From: DASUUR01 sp036373975
GTDB lineage: Bacteria; Patescibacteriota; Saccharimonadia; Saccharimonadales; Saccharimonadaceae
Assembly: GCA_036373975.1 (NCBI GenBank)
Contig: DASUUR010000005.1
Span: 1-12,209 of the forward strand
DNA length: 12,209 bases
Reading direction: 5' to 3'
The position numbers and the translations under genes are program-made. The first letter of the stretch is position 1. Every line of letters starts with the position of its first letter. This document shows positions 1 through 6,423 of this stretch, one piece after another. Below the pieces are notes generated by a model. The model ran no database searches. It was not told where the DNA came from and saw nothing but the letters and a program-made list of their open reading frames with translations.

Positions 1-210
1 TTGCAGCACGTATATCTTATGATTGCAGCCGTACTACTTGTTGTAGCCGGCCTTGCCAGCTTGCTCAATTCAGAGCTTGGCCATACGCTCGTCGCGTATT
101 CGCTTGGTGCACTTGGAATCTTTACTATAAATGCCGTTGTGTGGGCGATTATATACACTGCGATAAACTCAAATCGTCGCGCTCCAGCCGCAAAACGTAC
201 TAAAAAATAA
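1..210 (+). CDS. Small two-helix membrane protein, possibly 5'-partial
   Basis: The reading frame is open from the first base of the window (TTG at 1, ATG at 19) to a TAA at 208-210, so the true start may lie upstream. The visible 69 residues contain two hydrophobic segments, about residues 4-22 and 31-55, and end in a basic tail (NRRAPAAKRTKK). This suggests a small inner-membrane protein with a cytoplasmic positively charged C terminus. I do not recognise a family. The pilin gene follows in the same direction after 44 bp but has its own promoter. Confidence that it is coding is moderate and rests on the hydrophobic pattern and clean stop; function is unknown. Confidence 0.55.
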   Translation: MQHVYLMIAAVLLVVAGLASLLNSELGHTLVAYSLGALGIFTINAVVWAIIYTAINSNRRAPAAKRTKK

Positions 211-217
211 ACCCGGC

Positions 218-245
218 TTTACCTTAAGCACTATTACTTTATAAT
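218..245 (+). promoter_or_regulatory. Sigma70-like promoter of the pilin gene, leaderless
   Basis: A perfect TATAAT lies at 240-245, with a 4/6 -35 match TTTACC at 218-223 and a 16-bp spacer. The expected transcription start (about 252-255) coincides with the ATG at 255, and no Shine-Dalgarno sequence is present, so the mRNA is probably leaderless. The -10 box sits inside an 8-bp inverted repeat (229-249). Confidence 0.6.
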
Positions 246-249
246 AGTG
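229..249. repeat. Inverted repeat overlapping the pilin -10 box
   Basis: CACTATTA (229-236) and TAATAGTG (242-249) are exact reverse complements separated by 5 nt. The right arm covers most of the TATAAT at 240-245. It has no T tract, so it is a poor intrinsic terminator for the upstream gene. It could be an operator, or a dyad arising from the AT-rich promoter. The symmetry is seen directly; the role is inference. Confidence 0.4.
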
Positions 250-254
250 TATAT

Positions 255-797
255 ATGAATGATAGAAACCAATCAGCCGGCTTTACGGTTGTTGAGATTG
301 TTATTGCAATTGTTGTTATTGGCATTCTTGCGAGTATGGCTGTTATTGGCCTTGGTGAGGTTGCCAAGCAGTCCAGAGACACTAAACGACGAACCGACAT
401 GGAAACGCTCACGAAGGCAATGACCTCATGGGCGAACGACAACGGAAAAACACCTATCCAAACCGGAGCAGGTTATGCCGGTTTAGGCCACGGGTATGTT
501 ACTACTAGCGACCCTGACTACCCAAAAAGCATCGATAAACTCCTGCAAGAGGGTGGCTATTTAGGTGGTGACGTTAAGGATCCCAAAAAGCCGTCTGATG
601 TAGGTGCGTATATGTTCTATGCCTGCGCTTCTTGGGTGCCCACCAATAAAGTCTATGGTTTTTTTGCCAAACTTGAGGCTCCGACAGCCAAAGACACTGC
701 AACGGTAACAAAGTGGCAAGGCGATGGCTGCTATACCGAGCCCCTCGACCCTTACTATGGCATGAATTACGTACGAGTTTTCACCTACGACAACTAG
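255..797 (+). CDS. Type IV pilin-like / pseudopilin protein
   Basis: This is a 180-aa protein with a class III prepilin leader. An 8-residue polar leader ends in Gly9, followed by Phe10, and a hydrophobic helix (about residues 10-32) carries Glu14, the conserved E5 of the mature protein (motif G-FTVVE). A prepilin peptidase would cut after Gly9 and methylate Phe10. A charged helical stretch (about 35-60, QSRDTKRRTDMETLTKAM) and a globular C-terminal domain with Cys124 and Cys159, a possible disulfide pair, follow. It is expected to be a subunit of a type IV pilus or a related type II secretion or competence pseudopilus on the cell surface. No assembly genes (pilB, pilC, pilD) lie nearby. The ATG at 255 is chosen because the leader is complete and lies just after the promoter. 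Confidence 0.85.
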   Translation: MNDRNQSAGFTVVEIVIAIVVIGILASMAVIGLGEVAKQSRDTKRRTDMETLTKAMTSWANDNGKTPIQTGAGYAGLGHGYVTTSDPDYPKSIDKLLQEGGYLGGDVKDPKKPSDVGAYMFYACASWVPTNKVYGFFAKLEAPTAKDTATVTKWQGDGCYTEPLDPYYGMNYVRVFTYDN

Positions 798-807
798 GAG
801 TTTTACC

Positions 808-836
808 TTCAAATATACACATTCGTGTGTTACAAT
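808..836 (+). promoter_or_regulatory. Promoter of tRNA-Thr
   Basis: TTCAAA (808-813, 4/6 match) and TACAAT (831-836, 5/6) are separated by 17 bp. The expected start is about 843, giving a short 5' leader before the tRNA at 867. Confidence 0.5.
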
Positions 837-839
837 ATA

Positions 840-856
840 GCCTGTTGTGCACAGGC
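840..856. repeat. Inverted repeat in the tRNA leader
   Basis: GCCTGT (840-845) and ACAGGC (851-856) are perfect reverse complements around a 5-nt loop containing part of a GTGCAC palindrome. It lies at the predicted transcription start and in the leader removed by RNase P. It could be an operator or a 5' leader hairpin; no function can be assigned. Confidence 0.4.
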
Positions 857-866
857 GAAAATACGT

Positions 867-942
867 GCCGCGATAGCTCAGTTGGTAGAGCGACGCCATG
901 GTAAGGCGTAGGTCTCGGGTTCAAATCCCGATCGTGGCTCCA
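867..942 (+). tRNA. tRNA-Thr (anticodon GGT)
   Basis: A complete 76-nt cloverleaf can be folded. The acceptor stem pairs GCCGCGA with TCGTGGC (one G-T wobble), and the D arm is GCTC/GAGC with loop AGTTGGTA. The anticodon stem is ACGCC/GGCGT with loop ATGGTAA, so positions 34-36 read GGT and decode ACC/ACU threonine codons. The variable loop is 5 nt. The T arm is TCGGG/CCCGA with loop TTCAAAT, the discriminator is T, and CCA is genomically encoded (940-942). Its position upstream of rpmG recalls the tRNA-Thr/rpmG neighbourhood of many bacteria. Confidence 0.95.
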
Positions 943-954
943 TAATATGAGCCG

Positions 955-966
955 TGACTGTAGTCA
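955..966. repeat. Short dyad overlapping the rpmG -35 region
   Basis: TGACT (955-959) and AGTCA (962-966) form a 12-bp dyad with a 2-bp centre. Outer arms AGCC (950-953) and GGCT (972-975) can extend it with interior loops. It overlaps the proposed -35 of rpmG. It may be an operator or part of a weak 3' structure after the tRNA; the symmetry is short and could be chance. Confidence 0.3.
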
Positions 967-989
967 ACGCAGGCTACATGTGTTATAAT
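961..989 (+). promoter_or_regulatory. Promoter of rpmG
   Basis: A perfect TATAAT is at 984-989, with a 4/6 -35 match TAGTCA at 961-966 and a 17-bp spacer. The expected start is about 996, giving a leader of roughly 30 nt. A purine-rich AAAGAG (1018-1023) before the ATG at 1028 acts as the ribosome binding site. Confidence 0.55.
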
Positions 990-1027
990 GTTAGAAGTTT
1001 AGTTATTAACCGTAAGTAAAGAGATTT

Positions 1028-1234
1028 ATGGCAAAGAAAAATACAAAGCGCAAGCTTATTGGGTTGGTGAGTCCTACGACTGGCGATCGCACATATTACA
1101 CCACAATCAATACTCAAAATACGCCAGGCACACTGACGCTTAGTAAGTATAATCCAAAGCTAAAAAAGCACGAGAAATACAAGATCACCAAGAAAAACCT
1201 TGGCCGCAACGAAGTAAAACCCCGAAAGGGTTAA
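1028..1234 (+). CDS. rpmG: 50S ribosomal protein bL33
   Basis: This 68-aa basic protein belongs to the large ribosomal subunit. The bL33 signature is clear: KLIGLVSPTTGDRTYYTT, then NTPGTLTLSKYNPKLKKHEKYK. It contains no cysteine, so it is the zinc-independent (C-minus) form, resembling the E. coli type rather than the CxxC type. About 13-15 residues at the C terminus (KNLGRNEVKPRKG) extend beyond the usual 49-55 aa length. It has its own promoter and is followed after 6 bp by a strong terminator, so it is probably monocistronic. The ATG at 1028 is chosen because the family's typical MAKK start and the purine-rich RBS both fit. Confidence 0.93.
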   Translation: MAKKNTKRKLIGLVSPTTGDRTYYTTINTQNTPGTLTLSKYNPKLKKHEKYKITKKNLGRNEVKPRKG

Positions 1235-1240
1235 GCCACA

Positions 1241-1277
1241 AAATAAAATACGACCTTTACCGGGTCGTATTTTATTT
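1241..1277. terminator. Bidirectional intrinsic terminator between rpmG and the glucan operon
   Basis: A perfect 15-bp stem is formed by AAATAAAATACGACC (1241-1255) and GGTCGTATTTTATTT (1263-1277) around a 7-nt loop. The A-rich and T-rich ends supply a U tract in both directions. It terminates rpmG on the plus strand and the four-gene operon on the minus strand. The stop codon of the minus-strand gene (1272-1274) lies inside the stem. Confidence 0.9.
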
Positions 1278-1985
1278 GTTTACTACGGAGCTGCTGTCTA
1301 GCTGGCCAGCAAGCCAGAGGCCGTTCTTATATAGTCGCTCAAGCAGGGCAGGGGTGACATTTTGGTTGCTAATGTATAAGTATAGCTTGTCAGCCGTTAG
1401 CTCAAACTCAATTCCTTCAAAGTATCTGCCAATAGAAGCGGTAACATCTGGCGAAAAGAGTCGCACCAACTGTTCTGCAGATTCTGGAGTTGCAAAGACA
1501 GTAAAGCTCTGAGCAAAAAGATCATCGGAACCCTGCCAAATGCTAGCCGGGAGCTTCTGAAAACGAGCGTATTTCATGAAAAAGGTACTATAGAACACCT
1601 CAGGATGACGGCCAGCGGTCATAAATGCATGGGGGAAGTCCCTGGCATGGAGATCAATCTGTAATATAACCCAGCTATACTCATGAGCGTGTCCCTTTGG
1701 TGATCTGAGCGTATCGGTGCGCTCAACCAGGATAACGTCATAATTATAAGCGCTGCCGACACAGTAGTGGTTGTCTTTGTGGTTGGTTGATAGGGTAAAG
1801 CCACGCACGAGCTCATGTTCGTCGGCATGTTGATCAACATAACCAAAATAGACAAGACCAAGCGCCTCTGCAAATTCCTGAATAGTTCTGCGCGTCGCAT
1901 GGCGTCGCAAAGTGCCAATAGGGAGCACCTTGCGGAGAAGGCGAGCGACGTGGCTAGTAACTGTGGGGGATTTTCGTTTATTCAT
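1272..1985 (-). CDS. Unrecognised 237-aa protein, last gene of the glucan operon
   Basis: I cannot assign this soluble-looking protein to a named family with confidence. It starts with a basic segment (about residues 1-35) and has no signal peptide and no clear membrane helix. The central part alternates beta-like strands and aromatic-rich stretches (YNYDVILVERTD, YSWVILQIDL, VFYSTFFMKYARF). The C-terminal third reads like a helical/beta module (SFTVFATPESAEQLVRLF, then IEFELTADKLYLYIS). The overall pattern recalls uncharacterised DUF3137-like proteins, but this is only an impression. Its ATG overlaps the stop region of the GH15 gene by 8 bp and has only a weak Shine-Dalgarno sequence, which argues for translational coupling and a role linked to the glucan enzymes. 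The gene ends inside the shared terminator. Confidence 0.75.
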   Translation of the reverse strand: MNKRKSPTVTSHVARLLRKVLPIGTLRRHATRRTIQEFAEALGLVYFGYVDQHADEHELVRGFTLSTNHKDNHYCVGSAYNYDVILVERTDTLRSPKGHAHEYSWVILQIDLHARDFPHAFMTAGRHPEVFYSTFFMKYARFQKLPASIWQGSDDLFAQSFTVFATPESAEQLVRLFSPDVTASIGRYFEGIEFELTADKLYLYISNQNVTPALLERLYKNGLWLAGQLDSSSVVNK

Positions 1986-3927
1986 TCTGGTGGATATAAA
2001 TATCTAATAGTGTACTCACAAATTCAGCCTGGCTCCACATGAGAGGGGCCACCGATACAAATGCGCCATCGTACGGGTTAATCTGCTCTGACAATACGGC
2101 CGTTGACAGCATATGGCCCTGAACCCAATCAACCAAACGCAGCGCCTGCTCGGTTTCGCCCGCTTCGGTATGGTACTGTGCGAGCCAAAGTGTCGTCACG
2201 AACCATGGATTACCTATGCTTTCATCAGAGACTCGCCGGTAATTGTCTTGTTCGTACCGTGGTAAGCCAGGATTCTCGGCAGTTGTGCGGAATGTTTCTT
2301 GCAATGTCTTGATGCTATCTTGTATTTGTTCGCTATTCAGAGCAAATAACCCGAACATAAATGACCCGAAAACACTCGAACTATCTACGGTTGGGTCGTA
2401 TACGAGGTTGCCATCGGCACCAATAAATACACCTTTATACAAACATCTGCGCTCGGTATTGTATAGGTACTTATGAGCGGACTCAAATATGTCATTTGCG
2501 ACGCTGCGCCAGCGCACTGCGCTACCCGCATCCTCGGCATCATCAGCTAAATCTGCGGCCGCAAGTAAGGCAGCATACACAGTTGCGGTTGTGTAGGTTG
2601 AGGTGAGGAACTTCTCTTCCCAAAGATCATAGGTCGATTTTGGCAGGTTGGTGTGAGGATCGACGAAGCTTGCCAAGAAGTCTGCCATTGGCTTAACAAA
2701 TGAAGAATAGAAATCATGGAGTAGGGCGGGTTCAGCGTGCATTTGATAATACTGCGCAAAAGTAAACAGCACAAGAGCGGTCTCGTCTTCTTGAATTGGC
2801 GGTGCCGTAACACTACCGTGAACATACGGATGCCAACTTGAGCCCAGCGCGCCATCGGACTGGTATTTATGCATCAAATAACCGCGTGAATGGAGTGACC
2901 GACGACAGAAATTAAAGAATTGCAGCGGCTCTTCTTGATAGCCCAGACGTACTAACGGCCAGATTCCGTACGCACCATCGCGCGGCCAACAATAGGCATA
3001 GGCATCTCGCGAATAATTAAGCATAGTGGTGTCGGTGCTTGCTATAACTGCGCCCCGCTTATCGATATGAGCCTTGATAAGCAGTACGCTATTTATAAAA
3101 TCTCGCTGATATTTTTCGTCGAGCCGATTTGCAAACCGCTCTGTTTTTTCAAGCCATTTGTGCCACCACTGATCAGTAATTAAAATGCGATGCAGCACGC
3201 CTTCGGCCCGCACGCGACGATCAACAACAAGTGCCTCCTCTGGGTTCTTGCCCGCAGCCACCCAATAATACACCCGACTGGAATCATGTCCGGCCATTTG
3301 TAGTTCAAAGCCAATCACCGAATCAACCCTACCATGTTCGACTGCGTTGCCCCACAATTCTCCGTCTTCAGCATCACGGTAGGTGCCGTCGTGTCCCTCA
3401 ATACCAAACAAACCCACGCTATAGCGATCAAACGGTTTGCCGCTTGCGTAGGTGCCGCCTATTACAAACGCCCTATGGCCGCGATAATGCAGTACTGCTT
3501 TATCGTCGGGCAAGTATTGAGCCGTGTCACCATAGCCTGACGAGTCACCAATTGCAAATACCTGGTGCATAAAGAGCCGTATAGTTCGCTGGGTATCTTG
3601 CTGATTAACAATATGAATATTGCGCACAAAAACGTCCTCGATTGCATCGACGGTGTCTTCGAACTCAAGGATAATACCGAGAGCATCGTTCTGAGCGCGG
3701 GTACGGCCAATAAGTGACTTATAAGGATAGGTGAATGTGAACTGCCAGGCACCATCATCAAGCCAGCTGAAGGCGCCGTCAACCCACACGCCGATTTTGT
3801 GTCGCAATGATTTTGCTGCCGCATGATTCTCGAGGCCCACATATGGATAGTAAAAATCATGTACTAAGCCAAATTTATTTAGCCCTACATGTAGTGAGCC
3901 ATTACTAAGCAAGATCGGTCTAGCCAT
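1978..3927 (-). CDS. GH15 family glucoamylase-like glycoside hydrolase
   Basis: This is a 649-aa, two-domain enzyme of glycoside hydrolase family 15 (glucoamylase, glucodextranase or GH15 trehalase type). It has an N-terminal beta-sandwich domain (about 1-250, opening LLSNGSLHVGLNKFGLVHDFYYPYVG) and an (alpha/alpha)6 catalytic domain (about 265-649). Visible family motifs are YCWPRDGAYGIWPLV (312-326, substrate binding), PPIQEDETALVL (376-387), YDLWEE (433-438, containing the general acid Glu) and SEQINPYDGA (613-622, Glu614 as the likely general base). It would release glucose from non-reducing ends of alpha-glucans by inversion. There is no signal peptide, so it is predicted cytoplasmic. 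A good Shine-Dalgarno AGGGAG (3932-3937) precedes the ATG, which overlaps the GH57 gene by 8 bp. Exact substrate (starch/glycogen, isomaltose-type or trehalose) cannot be told from motifs. Confidence 0.92.
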   Translation of the reverse strand: MARPILLSNGSLHVGLNKFGLVHDFYYPYVGLENHAAAKSLRHKIGVWVDGAFSWLDDGAWQFTFTYPYKSLIGRTRAQNDALGIILEFEDTVDAIEDVFVRNIHIVNQQDTQRTIRLFMHQVFAIGDSSGYGDTAQYLPDDKAVLHYRGHRAFVIGGTYASGKPFDRYSVGLFGIEGHDGTYRDAEDGELWGNAVEHGRVDSVIGFELQMAGHDSSRVYYWVAAGKNPEEALVVDRRVRAEGVLHRILITDQWWHKWLEKTERFANRLDEKYQRDFINSVLLIKAHIDKRGAVIASTDTTMLNYSRDAYAYCWPRDGAYGIWPLVRLGYQEEPLQFFNFCRRSLHSRGYLMHKYQSDGALGSSWHPYVHGSVTAPPIQEDETALVLFTFAQYYQMHAEPALLHDFYSSFVKPMADFLASFVDPHTNLPKSTYDLWEEKFLTSTYTTATVYAALLAAADLADDAEDAGSAVRWRSVANDIFESAHKYLYNTERRCLYKGVFIGADGNLVYDPTVDSSSVFGSFMFGLFALNSEQIQDSIKTLQETFRTTAENPGLPRYEQDNYRRVSDESIGNPWFVTTLWLAQYHTEAGETEQALRLVDWVQGHMLSTAVLSEQINPYDGAFVSVAPLMWSQAEFVSTLLDIYIHQNE

Positions 3928-5131
3928 GCCACTCCCTTTGTTTATGTTGCATTACACGCCAGCGTAAGTCGCGGATGGCATTCATGAAATATAAGAATGC
4001 ATCGTACGGCGATTCGTACGGACTAAAATAGGCATGCACATCGCCATCGGTAAACCATTTTGTGCACATGTAATAAGCGTGGTCAGAGGTCTGCAATTTT
4101 CGCCAGTCATCAATAAGGCCATCGTCTCCTGAGAGCAAGATATCCTCTTCAAGTGCATACAAGTGACGCATGGCTTCATGCTGCATACTGTTGCCAAGCC
4201 AGGCGGTAAGATCACGCTCGGTATCCGCCCAGGTAACAGTTTGAGGCATATCAACAACATCCACGGGGGTGTGTGCTGCAATTGCGCCACTTACGGTGTA
4301 AAAACCATTCCCTGGTGTACGTAGCCACTCCGACGGCAGCATTTCAAAAAAATGGAAAATGCCGGTTTCTGGCCATTGGTGTTCACCAAAAGTCTCGTAA
4401 TCCATAAATAAATTTACAAACTGCCCGGTGCCCACTGAGTGTTCGAGCCAATTTGTATATTTCTCGGCAGTCAAGGGCCACTGTGACCAGCCTTTATCAG
4501 AGAAGCGAAAGGCCAAATCGTCACTTAGACGGTAATTCTTGAGTAACAGTGCAATGCTGTCGGTGCCTTCAGGCTGATACAACTGGTTTGGGGTTCGCGC
4601 ACCAAGTATTGGGTCCCAGCCCTCTGCGAGTATGCCACCGTAACCTGCACCTTCAGCCCATTTTGCTAGCTGGTTGTTATAGGCAAGCTCCGTGTTCCGG
4701 AAGACACGGGGCGTCACACCAAACACTGCCTGGATCGCTTTAGTATGCAACTGGACTTGTCGCTCGAATTCATCGCGGCTATAAAAGAACGCGAGGCTAT
4801 GGTGATAGGTTTCTGCAACAATCTCAACGCGACCAGTGGCAACGAGCTTTTGAAAGTCTTCAATCACATCTGGAGCCCAGGCCTGTGCTTGCTCAATAAA
4901 AGTACCGGTGATGCTAATGCTAAAAGCAAACTCTGGATGCTTTTGCAACAAGCTCAACAGGAGGGCATTCATGGGGCGATAGGATTTTTCGGCGATTTTT
5001 AAAAAGATTTCTTTATTTACATTCACTTCATCAGACGAGAAGTAATTATGATGATTCGCTGTGTCAAAAACGCTATACGGCCGCACTCGAAACGGTTGAT
5101 GTACATGAAAATAAAAGACTATGCCTTTCAT
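3920..5131 (-). CDS. GH57 family alpha-amylase-like enzyme
   Basis: This 403-aa enzyme belongs to glycoside hydrolase family 57, a retaining family with alpha-amylase, 4-alpha-glucanotransferase, branching enzyme and amylopullulanase members. The five conserved regions are visible in order: HQP (11-13), GRVEIVAETYHHSLA (100-114), FRNTELAYN (144-152, Glu148 as nucleophile), FMDYETFGEHQW (242-253, Asp244 as acid/base) and TWADTERDLTAWLGN (300-314). Its length of about 400 residues fits the short archaeal-type alpha-amylase-like group better than branching enzymes (over 500). It probably cuts or rearranges alpha-1,4-glucan in the cytoplasm, since no signal peptide is present. The ATG overlaps the upstream TGA as ATGA, with GGAG (5141-5144) as ribosome binding site, implying coupled translation with the glycosyltransferase. 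Confidence 0.92.
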   Translation of the reverse strand: MKGIVFYFHVHQPFRVRPYSVFDTANHHNYFSSDEVNVNKEIFLKIAEKSYRPMNALLLSLLQKHPEFAFSISITGTFIEQAQAWAPDVIEDFQKLVATGRVEIVAETYHHSLAFFYSRDEFERQVQLHTKAIQAVFGVTPRVFRNTELAYNNQLAKWAEGAGYGGILAEGWDPILGARTPNQLYQPEGTDSIALLLKNYRLSDDLAFRFSDKGWSQWPLTAEKYTNWLEHSVGTGQFVNLFMDYETFGEHQWPETGIFHFFEMLPSEWLRTPGNGFYTVSGAIAAHTPVDVVDMPQTVTWADTERDLTAWLGNSMQHEAMRHLYALEEDILLSGDDGLIDDWRKLQTSDHAYYMCTKWFTDGDVHAYFSPYESPYDAFLYFMNAIRDLRWRVMQHKQREWHG

Positions 5132-6339
5132 GCAAGCTGTCTCCGTGCAGCATCATAAACGCCCAGACAGGTTTTGGCGATATCGGCCCAAGTTATACGC
5201 GCATACTCACGCGCGACATTCTTTCTTAGCTCGTAACTCAGGCTAGGTGATAATGCTATACCCACCAGTTGATCGGCCAGTCGGTCAGTCTCCCAGTAGT
5301 TACAACGCAGTACACTTTGGAGCACCTCACCTACACCCGATTGTCGGCTTAACACGATTGCGGTATCCTGAGCCGCCGCCTCGAGGGCAGTAAGGCCAAA
5401 AGGCTCACTTACCGAACTCATAACAAAAATGTCGGCGATTGTATATGCGTCACGCCATTGTTTACCGCGAACAAACCCAGTAAAGAAAACTCTGTCGGCA
5501 ATGCCTAGGTCCGCAGCAAGCATAATAAGCTCATCCCTTTGCTCACCGCTGCCTGCGATCACGAATAACAACTTATCGTGCTTGGAAGATGCACGAGCGG
5601 CCGCCTCTAAAAAGTAACGCAACCCTTTTTGGACTGTTAATCGACCGAGCGTTACAACAATCACGTACCCATCACGCTTCATTTCTTCAAGATAAGTATA
5701 CGAATTAACCTGGTAGTCACCAGTGTGCACGTCACTGTTGATTGACTCAACGGCGTTATATGCGACCTCGATCTTATTGGCTGGGATATTATACTGCTCG
5801 ACTATGAGTTTTTTCGTAATGTTACTTACAGCAATTATCTTATCGGCAGCGTGCAGGCCCATCCGTTCAATATCGTGCACAAGCGGGTTACCATAGTGTT
5901 CACCAGAACGATCAAACTCGGTTGCGTGCACATGAACAATAAGCGGTGCTCCCGTAAGCTGCTTAGCGCGTAAACCCGCCTCCATAGTGAGCCAGTCGTG
6001 CGCATGAATAACGTCGGGCCGCGACTCACCCACAAAACTCTCAACAAACCGCAAATAGTGCGCCTGCAGCGTGCGGATCGGCTGCCCGATTGTGTCTGGA
6101 GCAATTTGGTTTTTAGGAAACCAGCTGTCATAGGCACCGGCAATCGCAGGATAAGGGGCCAAATTAGTCGCCCCGTGCACCTGCATAAAATCAATCGTAT
6201 GATTTGAGGCATCATACGGCACTACAAAGTCGATAGCTGCACCAGTAGTCGCAAGAGCTTTTGACATCTGGTAACACGCCACTCCGAGTCCGCCACTATT
6301 GTGTGGCGGGAGTTCCCATCCGAGCATCAAAATCTTCAT
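5128..6339 (-). CDS. GT4 family glycosyltransferase, glycogen-synthase-like
   Basis: This is a 403-aa GT-B fold glycosyltransferase. The N-terminal domain opens MKILMLGWELPPHNSGGLG (1-19) with the GGLG loop seen in starch/glycogen synthases, and has HAHDWLT (112-118). The C-terminal nucleotide-sugar domain has GRLTVQKGL (232-240) and the retaining EX7E motif in SEPFGLTALE (Glu312 and Glu320). By context with GH57 and GH15 genes it likely transfers glucose from a nucleotide sugar onto an alpha-glucan; it could instead make a sucrose-, trehalose- or glycolipid-type product. An in-frame TTG at 6414 would add 25 residues but lies in the -35 box. The ATG at 6339 is preferred because AAGGGTGG (6341-6348) precedes it and the family start aligns there. 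It is the first gene of the operon. Confidence 0.88.
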   Translation of the reverse strand: MKILMLGWELPPHNSGGLGVACYQMSKALATTGAAIDFVVPYDASNHTIDFMQVHGATNLAPYPAIAGAYDSWFPKNQIAPDTIGQPIRTLQAHYLRFVESFVGESRPDVIHAHDWLTMEAGLRAKQLTGAPLIVHVHATEFDRSGEHYGNPLVHDIERMGLHAADKIIAVSNITKKLIVEQYNIPANKIEVAYNAVESINSDVHTGDYQVNSYTYLEEMKRDGYVIVVTLGRLTVQKGLRYFLEAAARASSKHDKLLFVIAGSGEQRDELIMLAADLGIADRVFFTGFVRGKQWRDAYTIADIFVMSSVSEPFGLTALEAAAQDTAIVLSRQSGVGEVLQSVLRCNYWETDRLADQLVGIALSPSLSYELRKNVAREYARITWADIAKTCLGVYDAARRQLA

Positions 6340-6385
6340 ACCACCCTTCGCGAGATAGCTCTGCTTGCTCCTTTTCTTCCTTATG

Positions 6386-6414
6386 AGTATACGCAGATTA
6401 TCAGAAATTGACAA
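6386..6414 (-). promoter_or_regulatory. Sigma70-like promoter of the glucan operon
   Basis: Read on the minus strand: TTGTCA (6409-6414, 5/6), a 17-bp spacer and TATACT (6386-6391, 5/6). This is the strongest promoter match in the window. The expected start is about 6379, with a leader of about 40 nt before the ATG at 6339. It lies immediately after the NDH-2 stop codon, and no terminator hairpin is seen between them, so read-through from ndh may add to expression. Confidence 0.75.
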
Positions 6415-6423
6415 TGCTTACGT

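Noticed and set aside
713..904. Plus-strand open frame of 63 codons across the pilin 3' end and tRNA-Thr
   Set aside because: It overlaps the pilin gene in another frame and runs into a functional tRNA; its sequence has no protein-like features.
4549..5002. Plus-strand open frames opposite the GH57 gene
   Set aside because: They are antisense to a well-supported enzyme with all five family motifs and have no recognisable protein features.
6365..6372. Second Shine-Dalgarno-like AAGGAG in the glucan operon leader, suggesting a small leader peptide
   Set aside because: No ATG, GTG or TTG start occurs at a usable distance downstream of it, so no leader peptide is supported.
6340..6414. Upstream TTG start adding 25 residues to the GT4 protein
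   Set aside because: The TTG lies within the -35 box of a near-consensus promoter, and the ATG at 6339 has a good Shine-Dalgarno sequence and matches the family's usual N terminus.
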